This document shows positions 33,607 through 44,817 of a stretch of 64,000 bases of DNA, piece by piece. The translations under genes and the position numbers were made by a program. The notes below the pieces were generated by a model, which had not been told where the DNA came from, did no database searches, and worked only from the letters and a program-made list of their open reading frames with translations. Source of the DNA: Chrysogorgia sp. JL179-B06 (lineage: Eukaryota; Cnidaria; Anthozoa; Scleralcyonacea; Chrysogorgiidae); assembly GCA_035772405.1 (NCBI GenBank), contig JAYKKM010000225.1:62001-126000 (forward strand), read 5' to 3'. Positions within the stretch are counted from its first letter, which is position 1. Every line of letters begins with the position of its first letter.

Positions 33607-36600
33607 CGAAAAACCGGAATTGACCTAAAAAAACCAAAAAGTCGGTCGGTGAAGGACGGCATCTCCACAATAACAAACTGTGATATTGGGGCGATGATAA
33701 AAAGCATCAGAGCTTCAAACATACTTTACTTGACTCTGAAGATGACCACTGTTGAGGCTCATGTTGAAACGTCAGTCACCAGCAATAGTCTTGCTGAAGA
33801 CTACAACAACCTGGATGATCAACTTCACACTTCTAAATGATACTCCTAGCCGTTCAAACCATTTACTTTATGATTATCAGCGTGATAATACATCACAACA
33901 GGCTGAGATAAAATCTTAAACCTGCTTTTTTACTACTGCTTAATTGTCTGTAGTGGCTTAACATGTACAGAAAAGTCCATAGGCGCCTACAGGGCACCTA
34001 CTGTACACATGTATACAGTAGGCAATGTGCCAATTGCCTATAGAAGCCTATAGGTTTCATATAGGATCCTATAGGTTGCCTATAGACATGCATATAGGCA
34101 GGCCTACAGACTTTTTGTGTCTACTGGATGTATATCCAGTAGCACACTATGTCACCGGCTGGGTTTAGCACTTCTTTTCTTGGGGTGGTCATATCGTCAC
34201 GTGACACGAAGCTGTTACGGAGATTTGGCGGATATTTACGGATAGACCCCATGTGCGATGATGCGACAGCGAATTCTAAGGATTCTTTGCGGTTTTTCGG
34301 CATTCAGGGTAAGTGAATATGATCTTTAAGACATAGATTTTCATTTAAGGTTCTAATGAAGTGACGGTAGCGTGTATTTTTATTTATGGGCTCGTAAACG
34401 GACTTCGTCAAGCTATATTTACGGCAGAATTCAATGAAACGCTGATTATAAATATCTTGTTGTTCGTTTCTCGGTTTTTAATTTTAACAAAGCATTTTTA
34501 TCCCTTTTATATGTCTTTCAGGTGACAACGTGCTGTATATTTGTGAGGTTTTATTCTCACAGGAGCCATTGTGTTTGCACTGACTCAATTTATATATTAT
34601 ATATATATTTTCGTTTAAATTGTTACGTTTATTTTGTTAAATTTACTTTGTTTTAAGACATAATATGAAATCCAAAAGAAGCATTTATAATGTTATATCA
34701 TTTATATAGAAATTGTTGATATTAAAACAAGACGCCCACGAGGCGTAACTCAGGCTACTTTAGCCCATGCAGGGTAGGGCTATACTTTGGCATAATTGAA
34801 GACTAAACAGCTATATACATATTTATAATTAAAATTATATAATTTATATAATATGATAATTTGAGCATGCTCGCCTCATTTAGGGCAAGTCATTATTTAT
34901 GGATATACTGGATCGGGTAAAATTGACCTTGGGTCATGAAATATTTTGCCCTCGTTTCTACGGGCTATGAAATTTTTTTGTTCATCAAGTGTAACACACA
35001 ATAAGAAGTATACACACAATAATAAGTGTACAATAAAAAGTGTATAATAAAAAGTGCAACACACAATTAATAAGATCATGAGCACAAGCACACATAAAAA
35101 AAATATTTGTGTTTTTATTGAGACATAAATTTTCTTACGGTATTGCTGTTCATGTGTGAAACAGCATTCTAAACGTTCCGAGATGTGACTGTCTTACCAG
35201 TGTGTAAATGCATCAGCCATTCAACTTTCACTACAACATGCATTTCCATATTTCATATTGGATGTGCCCATGATCTCACAAAAGGATCAACCAGGTATTA
35301 AATTCACCAATTATGCTTGTTTGGACATGCAGGCTTCAAAAATTTTATTCCCTGATAGAGCGGATCAAGCAAATATTATAATAGTTTTAAAATATTCCCA
35401 ACCCAGTGAACCCTATAAATAATGACCAGTCCCCCTTAGTGTTGGACAATTGATAAATTACAGTGATGTCATGATTAGCGAGCAAACTCAGATACTGAGC
35501 CAGGACAAAAAACAATAATCAAGGACAAAAATCAATAATCAAGGACAAAAATCAGTTTGAAAGGTGTGTACAATGTAGGCTGTGCAGACCAACTAACATG
35601 CAGTTGGCAAACAACAATTCATTGGAGTTGATCTGGATTGGAGTTGGTCTAGGGCGACATGAGGTGTTCATTTGGGTTATATTAACTATGTTTGTATTAA
35701 GCATTCATATATAATATATCAACAATCAATACACAACTACTGTAGCTATTAACACAGGGTGCCCATCTCAAATTTATTATTTTTATTATTATTTTTTTTT
35801 CCCCCCGAAATATGTGAGAATGCTAGAAATCGCCATTATTGTGTATTAAAAAATCGTCATTATTGTGTCTCAAGTATGCTGAATATGTAATTATTGTGTA
35901 CCCTCGTTTCCAGGACACGGGATGCTGGCGCAGCTACGGAGGCTGTGTCACATGCCTCAGTTTTGCAAAGACTGTTGGGGCCATATCTCGACCCCCAAAA
36001 AATAAAAACACCGAAACCTAACCAAAAAAACTAGAAACCAGGTTCCTTGAAATGTACAGCTGATCTGCATGTTAATTATCAATACCCTATTTGATGAGGT
36101 CCGTTTTTTCAAAGAGCCCTTCAAACCAACAATTATGTGTACTATAAGCTAAAATAAATAAAAACGGTACAATAAATGAAAACAAGTTAAATACAACACT
36201 TTTGGCGTACTTTCCCTACACAAGTAAGTATAAGGATTATGATTTTGTCATCTTTCCATTTCACTATTTATGAGATTGCTGATAACAATTATTTAATTAT
36301 TGGAATTTGGAAATTAAAGCATCCTTGGGACCCAGTTATTGTTTATGCCTAATGGCAAAATTAAAATTACAATGCTTGTGTACTCCTCAACAGAACCAAT
36401 GCAATATGCAAGCTGTACCAAACGTATCTTTTTCTAGTTTTAAATCTACATATACTATGCTAATCTACTATGCTGTTTTCAGAACAAAATTTGCAATTAA
36501 ACTGCAGTCAATTCCCTATTCGGCACGCGTTTCTGTAACGGCTAATATTTCACACTAGCCTTGTAGATGTTAACAGAAAATCCAGTAGACACATGTACGC

Positions 36601-36863
36601 ACTGCGTACCTATTTTTTGTTAGGGAACTGATTGCAGTTCAACCTCGTACCCAGGGTCTCATCTCCGCTCGCCGCCCGGCGAGTTATACAGTTTCGCTGT
36701 AAATTGTGAATTTGGGGGAGTAAAAATAATAATATTGGCTAGTTTTGCAGCCAAACGTTTTTGAAGCCAATCTGTAGTCATTATGTAGACAATAATCTCA
36801 GCTATATTGCACACAAAGTGCAGTGCTGCCAAGTTTTCTGCAAGTGTCTCTCTCCCCACTTAC
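33607..36863. other. IQUB intron 2, gene-free, with CCTATAGG-rich patch
   Basis: A patch at 33980-34115 is dense in GCCTATAGG and related palindromes. A hammerhead-like motif (CTGAAGA...GAAACGTC) lies near 33738-33772. The run 34720-36600 is AT-rich with no recognised element. A partial copy of the CCAACCTCG MITE starts near 36641. Confidence 0.4.
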
Positions 36864-36998
36864 CATCAAATATAAAAATAATTGAGCTTGCTGGTTGACC
36901 ACATTGGGATGAAACATAATTTCTTAAATGGGATAATGACTCATTCATGGGATAAGTAAGTGTTATTACAGCTCCTTCTGGCATCAAGACAAGTTTTA
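36864..36998 (-). CDS. IQUB: IQUB exon 2 (start of ubiquitin-like fold)
   Basis: The acceptor TTTGTCTTTTTATAG precedes TAAAACTTG and the donor is GATG/GTAAGT. The product KLVLMPEGAVITLTYPMNES then LSHLRNYVSSQCGQPASSII and FIFDG is the first half of a ubiquitin-like domain. It aligns with human VKVVLIPVGQEIVI...YLKDHFS. Split codons on both sides agree in phase. Confidence 0.92.
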
Positions 36999-37196
36999 CT
37001 ATAAAAAGACAAAAATGTAACAACTTGATTTAGATGTTCTAACTATTTTTCATCAATCTTTAACATTTTGAGATATATATAATACTGTAATATAGAAAAA
37101 TAATGAATATACATTATACATATTAAGTACGACTCTTACTGTACGTTTATATAAATATTTTTTGACACGTTGAAGTTCTCTTATTTCTCCTTTTCA

Positions 37197-37480
37197 TATT
37201 ATATTACTAATGGTAGTAATTCATGAGCCGAAAACATAGGAAATCAGTGGCATGCGGAGGTTTGATATCATGGTAAAGAACTTCCATAAATTAAGCTAAC
37301 TTTCACCTCGATTTTCTCTTTAAATATACTGATTCGTTTGAGAAGCTATGTCAAGAACTCGAAATAGTTCTTTACCACGGTCTCAAAACACCTCGAAGTT
37401 GTTGAAAAACTCGGTTTTGATACCGTGGTAAAGAACGCTTTCTCGTTCTTGACATATTACTTCAATCTATTGATACAGTA
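37197..37480 (-). mobile_element. hairpin-headed element (CTCG family), inverse of 29480-29793
   Basis: The hairpin 37347-37455 has arms TATGTCAAGAA and TTCTTGACATA, inner arms TTCTTTACCACGG and CCGTGGTAAAGAA, and direct CTCG at 37358, 37392, 37410 and 37442. The body, read on the minus strand, contains CACTGATTTCC, GTTTTCGGCTCATGAATTA and an AAATCGAGGTGAAA segment like that of 29.5 kb. Confidence 0.65.
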
Positions 37481-37530
37481 TTTCTAACATTGATTAGGTC
37501 TTCTTTGTATCATCAACATAAAGCACTGTA

Positions 37531-37795
37531 GCAATTCACCACTTGCACGCTGGCAAGCACGTGTAGTTGTCACGTGGTTAAAATGTAAAAAAATACGAAA
37601 GTTCGTACAATCGTCCGCAATGGCTGATAGTTCCGCAATAGCAGATAGTGTTGAAAGTGTTCATTTATTGTTAAATATCTCAACCCAAAGCTTTTACGTT
37701 TCGTATTACGTGAACAAACTATAAAAGTAAATATGAAACGCGGTTTTATATCTCTAAATCATGTTCTGGTTCAAACGATTAAGAATTTTATTAGA
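37531..37795 (+). repeat. dispersed repeat; inverted, interrupted copy at 45912-46635
   Basis: GCAATTCACCACTTGCACGC, TGCGGA-type segments and TCTCAACCCAAAGCTTTTAC all recur in inverse order at 45912-46635. The copy here is continuous. The other contains about 450 bp of extra DNA between CAATAAATG and TTAAATATCTC, so this is the empty site. Confidence 0.75.
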
Positions 37796-37994
37796 TTTAT
37801 AAGTCACCGAAGGCACGCGCACGCGAAGCCGCGAATTTCCTTGTGGCTGTGTTGTGCGTTTTAGTTTGACATTGCATATGTATTCCCCTTTTTTTAGGAA
37901 GTTAGGAATTATCATCGAATCTGTTAGATTAACAGCTGCGTCCACTCTTCCTGCATAGAAACACACAAATTGAAACTGTAAAGTAATATGAATC

Positions 37995-38305
37995 CAGGGC
38001 CGGATTAAGGTTACGCGGGGCCCCTGGCATATTTTCAGCGCCCCTTGCCACCGTTTAGTCCCCCAGCGCGGTTTCACCATAAGCGCAAGGAAAAATTGAA
38101 CTTTGCTGAGAAAAAAGATAGATAGGATTAAATTATCTTCCTTTCTTCCTCGCTGCCTTAAAAGTCCCCTGCTTAAAAAGCTCCCCTTGAAAAGTTCCCG
38201 CCCCCACAGGGCCTCGCGTTTACCCGGTAAACGGGGCCCCGTGCTTTCTAGAAAAAACGCGTGAAATTAAAATTGCGCAACGAAAAGGCGCGGGGCCCGG
38301 CCCTG
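37995..38305. mobile_element. 311-bp hAT-type MITE with 8-bp target duplication
   Basis: It begins CAGGGCCGG and ends CCGGCCCTG, flanked on both sides by TATGAATC (37987-37994 and 38306-38313). The other arm of the inverted duplication, near 39727, reads straight through with one TATGAATC and no element. An 8-bp duplication and CAGGG termini are the marks of hAT elements. It has no ORF. Confidence 0.9.
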
Positions 38306-39025
38306 TATGAATCTCGAACTTGTGTCTGTGACTGTGAGCATATACGCGCATCACCGCGCGCCCCACTTAACCGCCGAGTTGTTCCGGCCAGGCTAACGCG
38401 CTACGTGGCTGATGTCTCGCGTAAAATCAAATGATAAGTTCCAATCAATAGCATCCGAGAGCTACAAAAATACTAAGCTAATCGTGGTGTATCTGTAAGT
38501 GAGCATTTGAAGTCTGTTTTGATACATATAGCTGCTTCGGTAGAAAATATGGGGCGATATACTAACTTGACCCAAATTTCGAATAGGATGACCAAGAAAG
38601 ATGTCTGAAGCAACGATATTTATTTATTTATTTATGACATGAAAACAGCACATCCTCATAGACTTATATGATGAATCAAAATATTCAAAGATCAGCAGAC
38701 AACCTATCACTTGCGCACAGCTTGCCCTATTTTAGCGAGATAAGATCCAACAGAATTCAGTGCACTACCACAGGGCTTGCCCTATTTTAGCGAGAGAAGA
38801 TCCAATATAATTCACTGCCACAGGCTGTAAATGAAAGAGGCTCGTGTGAGGAAGACTACTAATACAAAGAAAACTGATCAACAACCTATTTCAACCCCAA
38901 ACTTCATCTGTTGCCGAAACTAAAAATGTCTACACATGAGGTACCATTATTCAATACACGTCAGCCGACTTGTCTTTTACACAATACAACACCGACAAAA
39001 TCGTCTCACGCTGCCCCTGTCATGT

Positions 39026-39179
39026 TAGCCTGCGAAACAGGCCCTTTATTTTTTTCGAGCTTTATAAGAAAAAAGGCGAAAATAAATCGGGAGGGGAAAA
39101 ATAATTTTTTCCCCTCTCGATTTTTTTCCGCCTTTTTTCTTAAAGCTCGAAAAAAATAAAGGGCCTGTTTCGCAGGCTA
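39026..39179. mobile_element. near-perfect palindromic MITE with 9-bp target duplication
   Basis: TAGCCTGCGAAACAGGCCC pairs with GGGCCTGTTTCGCAGGCTA, and the pairing continues inward almost to the centre. CTGTCATGT flanks both ends. A 9-bp duplication is typical of Mutator-like elements, so this is probably a MULE-derived MITE, by inference. Confidence 0.85.
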
Positions 39180-39816
39180 CTGTCATGTTAATGAGACTAA
39201 ACTTTATATGTGATGTATAAAAATTTGCTATTGAGACTAACGTTGAACTTATGTATATTCATGGTCTGTTGAACGATCCAAGAAATACCATCCACTACAA
39301 TTCAAAGGTCAATATTTCTTTTGCAATTCTATAGTTCAATAATGCGTTTACCTTTATTATTAATAAATGTATATTATTTCTTTAATTTACTTCTATTTAT
39401 TTGTTTTTCTCTATAACATGCATCAATGAATTTATGTGCTGTTTTCATGCCATAAATAAATAAATATCGTTGCTTCAGACATCTTTCTTGGTCATCCTAT
39501 TCGAAATTTGAGTCAAGTTAGTATATCGCCCCATAGTTTCTACTGAAGCAGCTATATTATGTATCAAAAACAGACCCCAAATGCTCACTTACAGATACAC
39601 CACGATCACCTTAGTATTTTTGTAGTTCTCGGATGCTTATTGATTGGAACTTATCATTTGATTTTACGCGAGACATTTTTATATCAGGTAACGTAGCGCG
39701 TATATCACAGACACAAGTTCGAGATTCATATTACTTTACAGTTTCAATTTATGCGTTTCTATGCAGGAAGAGTGGACGCAGCTGTTAATCTAACAGATTC
39801 GATGATAATTCCTTCC

Positions 39817-40351
39817 TTAAAGGGAAATGGCAATAAAAAATTTTTTGTCTCATTTGAAAGAACATTAAAAATGATATATGAAGACCTTTTACAGATTTTC
39901 CATATCGTTCTTGGTTCTGTAAATATTTCACTTCTTTTTAACAAAGAACATTGAACATTCCGCCATCTTGGATATGCATAACCATCCTTGGATATGCGTG
40001 ACGTCACAACCAGGGTAGAAATGTTTTTATATCAGCAATTATCGAGTCATTATAGATGCTAAATCGTAGTTGTTTTGGGTGTTGTATACTTTTAAGTGAA
40101 CTAGCAATCCATTTGAACGCATTCCACTGATATTTGGGCAATTATTTACAACTTTTACAATATTTACCCAGGTTTTGACGTCACTTAATTAGATCTAATT
40201 ATAAAACAAGATGGCGGATTGCAGATATTTTTGTTCACACATATTTCAAAAATTAAGGAAGTTACGGGGAAATTTTAAAAGGTCTTCATATATTATTTTA
40301 AATGTTCTTTTAAATGAGACAAAAAAATTTTGTATTGCCATTTCCCTTTAA
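39817..40351. mobile_element. TTAA-bounded foldback MITE (copy 5)
   Basis: The ends TTAAAGGGAAATGGCAATA and the complement TATTGCCATTTCCCTTTAA are paired, with inner arms around AATGATATATGAAGACC and GGTCTTCATATATTATT. It sits in the right arm of the inverted duplication and is missing from the left arm near 37885, which shows recent movement. Confidence 0.85.
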
Positions 40352-40435
40352 CGTAAGGGAAATACATATGCAATGTCAAACTAAAACGCACAACACAGCC
40401 AGAACTCAGAAGGAGATTCGCGGCTTCGCGTGCGT

Positions 40436-41049
40436 TCGATGCACAGCCAGGGCCTCCTGCACATGCTTCATCTGCCCCTGGCACATTTGCAGATGTCTCA
40501 CGTCTGCATGTCCGAACTGGTCCTTGTTGATCCCCCTTGTGTTGTAACCGTTCTCAACATCTATTCACAATATAGTAGTTCATGAACATGTGTAATTAAA
40601 CAGATGTAAGTTGAACAGTTGCATAAAAATGCAGTTGCACATAAAGATAAAATACTTGTATAACATAGTTCTTCGAGGCTTGAATAAAAATGCAGTTCAA
40701 TATGAACACAAAAAGTTGACATTATAACAGTTGATAAACTAAGTTAATCAGAATTTGCTTCTTGCATAAAATGCAGTTCAATATGAACGCAAAAAGTTGA
40801 CATTATAACAGTTGATAAACTGCGAAAGGTAAGGAATGCTTTGCAGTTTGCGCGCTTGTGTTATTGGTTTGATTTGGGAAACTGGCTTCTAACTACGACA
40901 TAATAAGCTTTTAAACGTCGTTTAAATCAGTTTGTAGTGATGTCTGACTCAGAGTTTGTCGAATATTGTTAACCGCACTCGTCTGACAGCGTGTTCTATT
41001 CTCAACGGCTTCGATTATCTGTAAATAAGACCGATAATCTGTAAATTTA
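40436..41049. other. short repeats upstream of the LINE
   Basis: The phrase AAAATGCAGTT and the longer AAAAGTTGACATTATAACAG followed by TTGATAAACT recur at about 40705-40740 and 40790-40820. It may be LINE 5' sequence or unrelated intron. No ORF. Confidence 0.4.
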
Positions 41050-41057
41050 TTAGAAGA

Positions 41058-41357
41058 GTGGTGAAAGAAGAAATTATGAAAGTACGTAAGAACATATGTA
41101 AAATTCCAGCCGCTGATATTGGACTACAAGGACATAACCTACTGGGAGAGGCTAGGATCTTTGAGCACTTAACACCTGGTGTACAGAAATTATTGTCAGA
41201 AGCAAAGAAATACCAACAACAAAATGGTTTCACATTCTGTTGGGTTAAAAACTTCAAAGTCTATCTCCGAGAGGCGGAAGGTTCTCGTCAAATATTAATC
41301 AAAAGTCTTAACGACCTGGAGAATTTTAGAAGACGAGAAGGTGCAGTCTCGTCTTAG
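41058..41357 (+). CDS. LINE ORF1 C-terminal domain (5'-truncated)
   Basis: The 99-residue frame has ARIFEHLTPGVQKLLSEAKK then NGFTFCWVKNFKVYLRE. This looks like the C-terminal domain seen in ORF1 proteins of CR1/Jockey-type LINEs (FP25K-like). The first Met is probably internal, as the upstream ORF1 is missing. It ends 53 bp before the first ATG of ORF2. Confidence 0.6.
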   Translation: MVKEEIMKVRKNICKIPAADIGLQGHNLLGEARIFEHLTPGVQKLLSEAKKYQQQNGFTFCWVKNFKVYLREAEGSRQILIKSLNDLENFRRREGAVSS

Positions 41358-41386
41358 AGCTAAGTATATCACAATAGTTAACTAAT

Positions 41387-42458
41387 TTGTCTACAAATTA
41401 CTGCTTTAATATGTCTTGTCCATCAGAAGATATTAACTTGCAATCTGCTCTCCCATTTTATCACCTGGACGATATTTCTTTTAACTTAATATTATACGAA
41501 TTGACTCATAGTTCAGTACATTTTGATCCAAATCGGCTTGAATCGTTATTGTTTAATCCCACAGATCAAGCTGAAATACCACACTCGTATTCTAATTATA
41601 TTGATCCTGACATTAATTTTTCATTTCGTCCTGCAATTAGTAATTACATGGTGGAAGAAACTATTAGTGATCAAGTAATTTCTTTAACTCCAAATATCAC
41701 CTTTTCACTGATGCATTTAAACGCACGAAGTTTGATTGGTAATTTTGATAAATTTAAGCTTTTGCTAGCAAATCTGCAGAAACCATTCTCTGTCATTGGG
41801 ATAACAGACACCTGGCTAAATGATCTTACTTTAGACTTAGTAAATATACCCGGATACAGTTTTGTCTCCAATCATCGTAAATCTAAAACTGGCGGAGGAA
41901 CTGGCCTGTATTTGCAAAACAATCTTGAATTTAAATTATGTTCTGAGTGTACTTTTTCAGATCCTGATCTAAGTGGAGATTAACGTCCCACAAGGGAAAA
42001 ATATTATAATAGGTACAATATACAGGCCGCCAAATCAAAATACGGCACTTTTTGTTGACAAACTAAATGACATTCTTTCTAATATTACCAAGGGTAATAA
42101 GCACTGTTATATAATGGGTGATTTTAATTTAGACTTACTCCGGTACAATGATCACGCGCCTACTCAAGAATTTGTTAATTGCTTATTCTCTTTTGCCTTT
42201 TATCCACTTATCTCGAATCCAACTCGTATTACCCCTCACACAGCTACATTGATTGATAATATATTCACCAACCAACTCTCTGAAAACGTCTTTAATGGTA
42301 TTGTCCTTAATGACCTTTCTGATCATCTGCCAATTTTTGCATGTTTTCATAAAGAGTTTGACTCCAAATTGTCAGGAAAGGTCATTCAAGCGCTCCTTCA
42401 ACGATCACAATATCAACAAATTTCGCGAACGTCTTTCCCTGATAAATTGGTGTACTAA
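41387..42458 (+). pseudogene. LINE ORF2 endonuclease region, frameshifted
   Basis: Frame 41387-41983 codes LNARSLIGNFDKFKLLL and IGITDTWLND, where the catalytic Glu of the usual TETWL is Asp, then GGGTGLYLQNNLEF. Frame 41973-42458 continues with GTIYRPPNQN, GDFNLDLL and SDHLPIF. A base change near 41980 separates the two halves. The Asp substitution and the frame break argue against an active endonuclease. Confidence 0.8.
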
Positions 42459-42775
42459 ACTCAATTGGTTGGACCTTAATGATTCTTATAATACTTTTTT
42501 TAATGAATATACTAAGGTTTTTGAAGATTGTTTTCCTCTAGAGACCATAAAACGAAAACGCTTGGAAAAGCTTAGTTCTCCTTGGATGACACAAGGACTA
42601 TTAAAATCCATTAGGAAAAAAAATAGGCTTTATAAGCAATTAATAAATTCGCCAAGTGCGTTGCGTGAATCACGGTATAAAGCATACAAAAACAAGCTCA
42701 CTCATTTAATCAGAAATTCTAAGCGGTCACTTTCAAATTTGTGCGAAAAATGACCTGAAATTAACATGGAAACTA

Positions 42776-44518
42776 GTGAACGAGGTTATTAATAAGCGAA
42801 AGAGTAAGCCTTCTTTACCTTCAGCATTTATGTTTGAAGACAAAATGATAACGGATCATTTTGAAATTGCCGATAGATTTTGTAAATACTTCACTAATAT
42901 CGGCCCTGCTTTAGCGAGTAAAATACCACAAATAAATACTTCTTTTCGTTCCTTCCTAACTGATAATGACAATAGACCAATCACCTTAAATCTGACTAAT
43001 GTGAATGAACTCGAGGAGATATGCAGAGGCTTCCAGGCAGGAAAAGCCCCCGGGTATGATAATATTCCAATGTACCTAATTAAGAATTCTTTTGACCTTA
43101 TTTCAGAACCTCTTACACAATTGATTAATCTCTCTCTTTCCACTGCAGTCTTTCCAGACAAATTAAAAATTGCTAAAGTTATCCCTATTTATAAAGCAGA
43201 AAATAGTGAAAATTTTGCAAATTACAGGCCTATTTCTTTGTTGACAAACTTTTCTAAATTTTTTGAAAAAGTTATGTATAAACGCTTGATTAATTTTATA
43301 GAAAGATATGAAATTTTATATTGTTGTCAGTTCGGTTTTCGAAAAAACCACTCGACCTCAATGGCCTTAATTCACTTAGTAAACAAAATTACCTCGGCCA
43401 TTGATCGTAAAGAAATAACTGCAGGTATATTTTTAGACTTATCTAAAGCTTTTGACACCATGGACCACGACATTTTGTTTGCTAAATTGGAGCACTACGG
43501 TATCTGTGGTATAGCTCTGAAGTGGATCAAAAGCTATTTCTTACACCGTAAACAATTTGTCCAATTTAATCAAACTTGCTCCTCCGAGCAAATAATAAAA
43601 TGTGGTGTTCCTCAAGGGTCTATTTTAGGTCCTTTGTTCTTTATCCTATACATAAATGATCTTCCTAATGCCTCTAAACTGACAGAAACCTTGATTTTTG
43701 CAGACGATACTAGTATTTTCTATTCACATTCGGATCCACATTATCTAGAGTCTATAATGAACGAAGAATTGAAAAATGTTGATGTTTGGATGAAAAGCAA
43801 CAAACTTTCAGTTAATATTAAAAAAACAAATTACATTATTTTCAAATCAAATCAGAAGAAAATTACGAACAGCTTTTCTCTTTGCTTTGGTAATGAAATA
43901 CTTAAACAAGAGAGAGTTTCAAAATTTTTAGGAGTATATATAGACGAACATCTAACTTGGAAAGACCACATAAGTTATGTGTGTAAAAAGATCTCTAAAT
44001 CTGTTGGTATATTGCACAGGTCACGCTTTTATTTGTCATCTAAAACTAAATTATCTCTATATTACACTCTGATTTATCCATACATTACCTATTGTAACTT
44101 AGCTTGGTCATCTACATATGTAACAAATCTAAATAGAATATTTTACTTACAAAAGCGTGCTGTGCGAGTTATAACTAATGCAGATTTCCGTGCTCATTCT
44201 GATACTCTATTCTCACAATTAGGTATACTAGAAGTTTTTAAAGTCAATTCACTTTATGTAGCTAGGTTTATGTTTTGTTATAAAAATCAAATGTTGCCTT
44301 TGATTCTCCTCAACCTATTTATAACCAGCAACCAAGTGCATAACTATAATACCAGATCGGCAGCTAATTATCGTCCACATACATGTCGCACCAATCTGAA
44401 ACAATTTACAATTCTTTACCAAGGTCCTAAGCTTTGGAATGCTCTACCATCACATATAAAAGATTCATCCAGTCTTTCTATTTTTAAGAAACATATGATA
44501 GAATTTCTGTTAAGATAA
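42776..44518 (+). CDS. LINE reverse transcriptase (580 codons open)
   Basis: The frame carries the RT motifs in order: NYRPISLLTNFSKFFEK (about 150), FGFRKNHSTSMALI (about 190), DLSKAFDTMDHDIL (about 225), GVPQGSILGPLFFILYINDL (about 280), FADDTSIFY with the catalytic Asp pair (about 310), FLGVYIDEHLTWKDHI, YITYCNLAWSS and HNYNTRSA near the end. It copies element RNA at a nicked target in this family. The listed start is just the first Met in the frame; the true protein begins upstream in the endonuclease, which is frameshifted. Confidence 0.9.
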   Translation: MNEVINKRKSKPSLPSAFMFEDKMITDHFEIADRFCKYFTNIGPALASKIPQINTSFRSFLTDNDNRPITLNLTNVNELEEICRGFQAGKAPGYDNIPMYLIKNSFDLISEPLTQLINLSLSTAVFPDKLKIAKVIPIYKAENSENFANYRPISLLTNFSKFFEKVMYKRLINFIERYEILYCCQFGFRKNHSTSMALIHLVNKITSAIDRKEITAGIFLDLSKAFDTMDHDILFAKLEHYGICGIALKWIKSYFLHRKQFVQFNQTCSSEQIIKCGVPQGSILGPLFFILYINDLPNASKLTETLIFADDTSIFYSHSDPHYLESIMNEELKNVDVWMKSNKLSVNIKKTNYIIFKSNQKKITNSFSLCFGNEILKQERVSKFLGVYIDEHLTWKDHISYVCKKISKSVGILHRSRFYLSSKTKLSLYYTLIYPYITYCNLAWSSTYVTNLNRIFYLQKRAVRVITNADFRAHSDTLFSQLGILEVFKVNSLYVARFMFCYKNQMLPLILLNLFITSNQVHNYNTRSAANYRPHTCRTNLKQFTILYQGPKLWNALPSHIKDSSSLSIFKKHMIEFLLR

Positions 44519-44573
44519 ATTTTGCATCGCACATATAAAACGCTTAATTAAGTAAAATATTGCATTTATACAT

Positions 44574-44687
44574 ACACTGCAAATTTCAGGGAATCGACAC
44601 AGCTCCAGAGGAGTTATTCTGTCCCCAAAAAAATGGTGACGGAATGGCGCTTTTGGGGTGTGATCGACTCCTTGAAATTTGCAGTGT
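44574..44687 (+). repeat. hairpin in the LINE 3' UTR
   Basis: ACACTGCAAATTTCAGGGA and GACTCCTTGAAATTTGCAGT form long arms about 56 bp after the RT stop. The arms are nearly complementary, the region is non-coding, and it could serve as the RNA structure recognised by the RT, by inference. Confidence 0.6.
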
Positions 44688-44817
44688 GAGGTGACCTCAC
44701 TAGATAAGCCTAGTGGTTTCATGAGGTCTCCTCGCCATCTGTATTGACAGCTTGTATATACATATAATTACTGTATATTTAATGGCAAATAAAAATTCAA
44801 TTCAATTCAATTCAATT

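Larger units (their letters stand above)
37812..40435. repeat. large imperfect inverted duplication (arms about 0.85-1.0 kb)
   Basis: Arm 37812-38652 and arm 39434-40435 are inverted copies. Shared segments include GGCTGTGTTGTGCGTTTTAG, CGCGAGACA, and TATTTATTTA followed by ATGAAAACAGCACAT. The left arm has gained a 311-bp MITE and the right arm a TTAA foldback; each arm shows the empty site of the other's insertion. The spacer holds a palindromic MITE. No ORF of note is present. Confidence 0.85.
41050..44817 (+). mobile_element. LINE with partial ORF1 and complete-looking ORF2 (Jockey/CR1/L2 group)
   Basis: The order is an ORF1 C-terminal domain, a 53-bp gap, endonuclease, RT, a 3' UTR with a hairpin (44574-44687), and an ATTCA-type tail at 44790-44817. 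The RT frame is open for 580 codons and keeps its catalytic motif. The endonuclease part has frame breaks near 41980, 42400 and 42740. It is the best preserved LINE here, a recent but probably dead insertion in IQUB intron 1. Confidence 0.88.

Noticed and set aside
33649..33840. Plus-strand 63-codon frame with KMTTVEAHVETSVT
   Set aside because: It overlaps a hammerhead-like repeat motif seen at several other sites, so it is repeat sequence.
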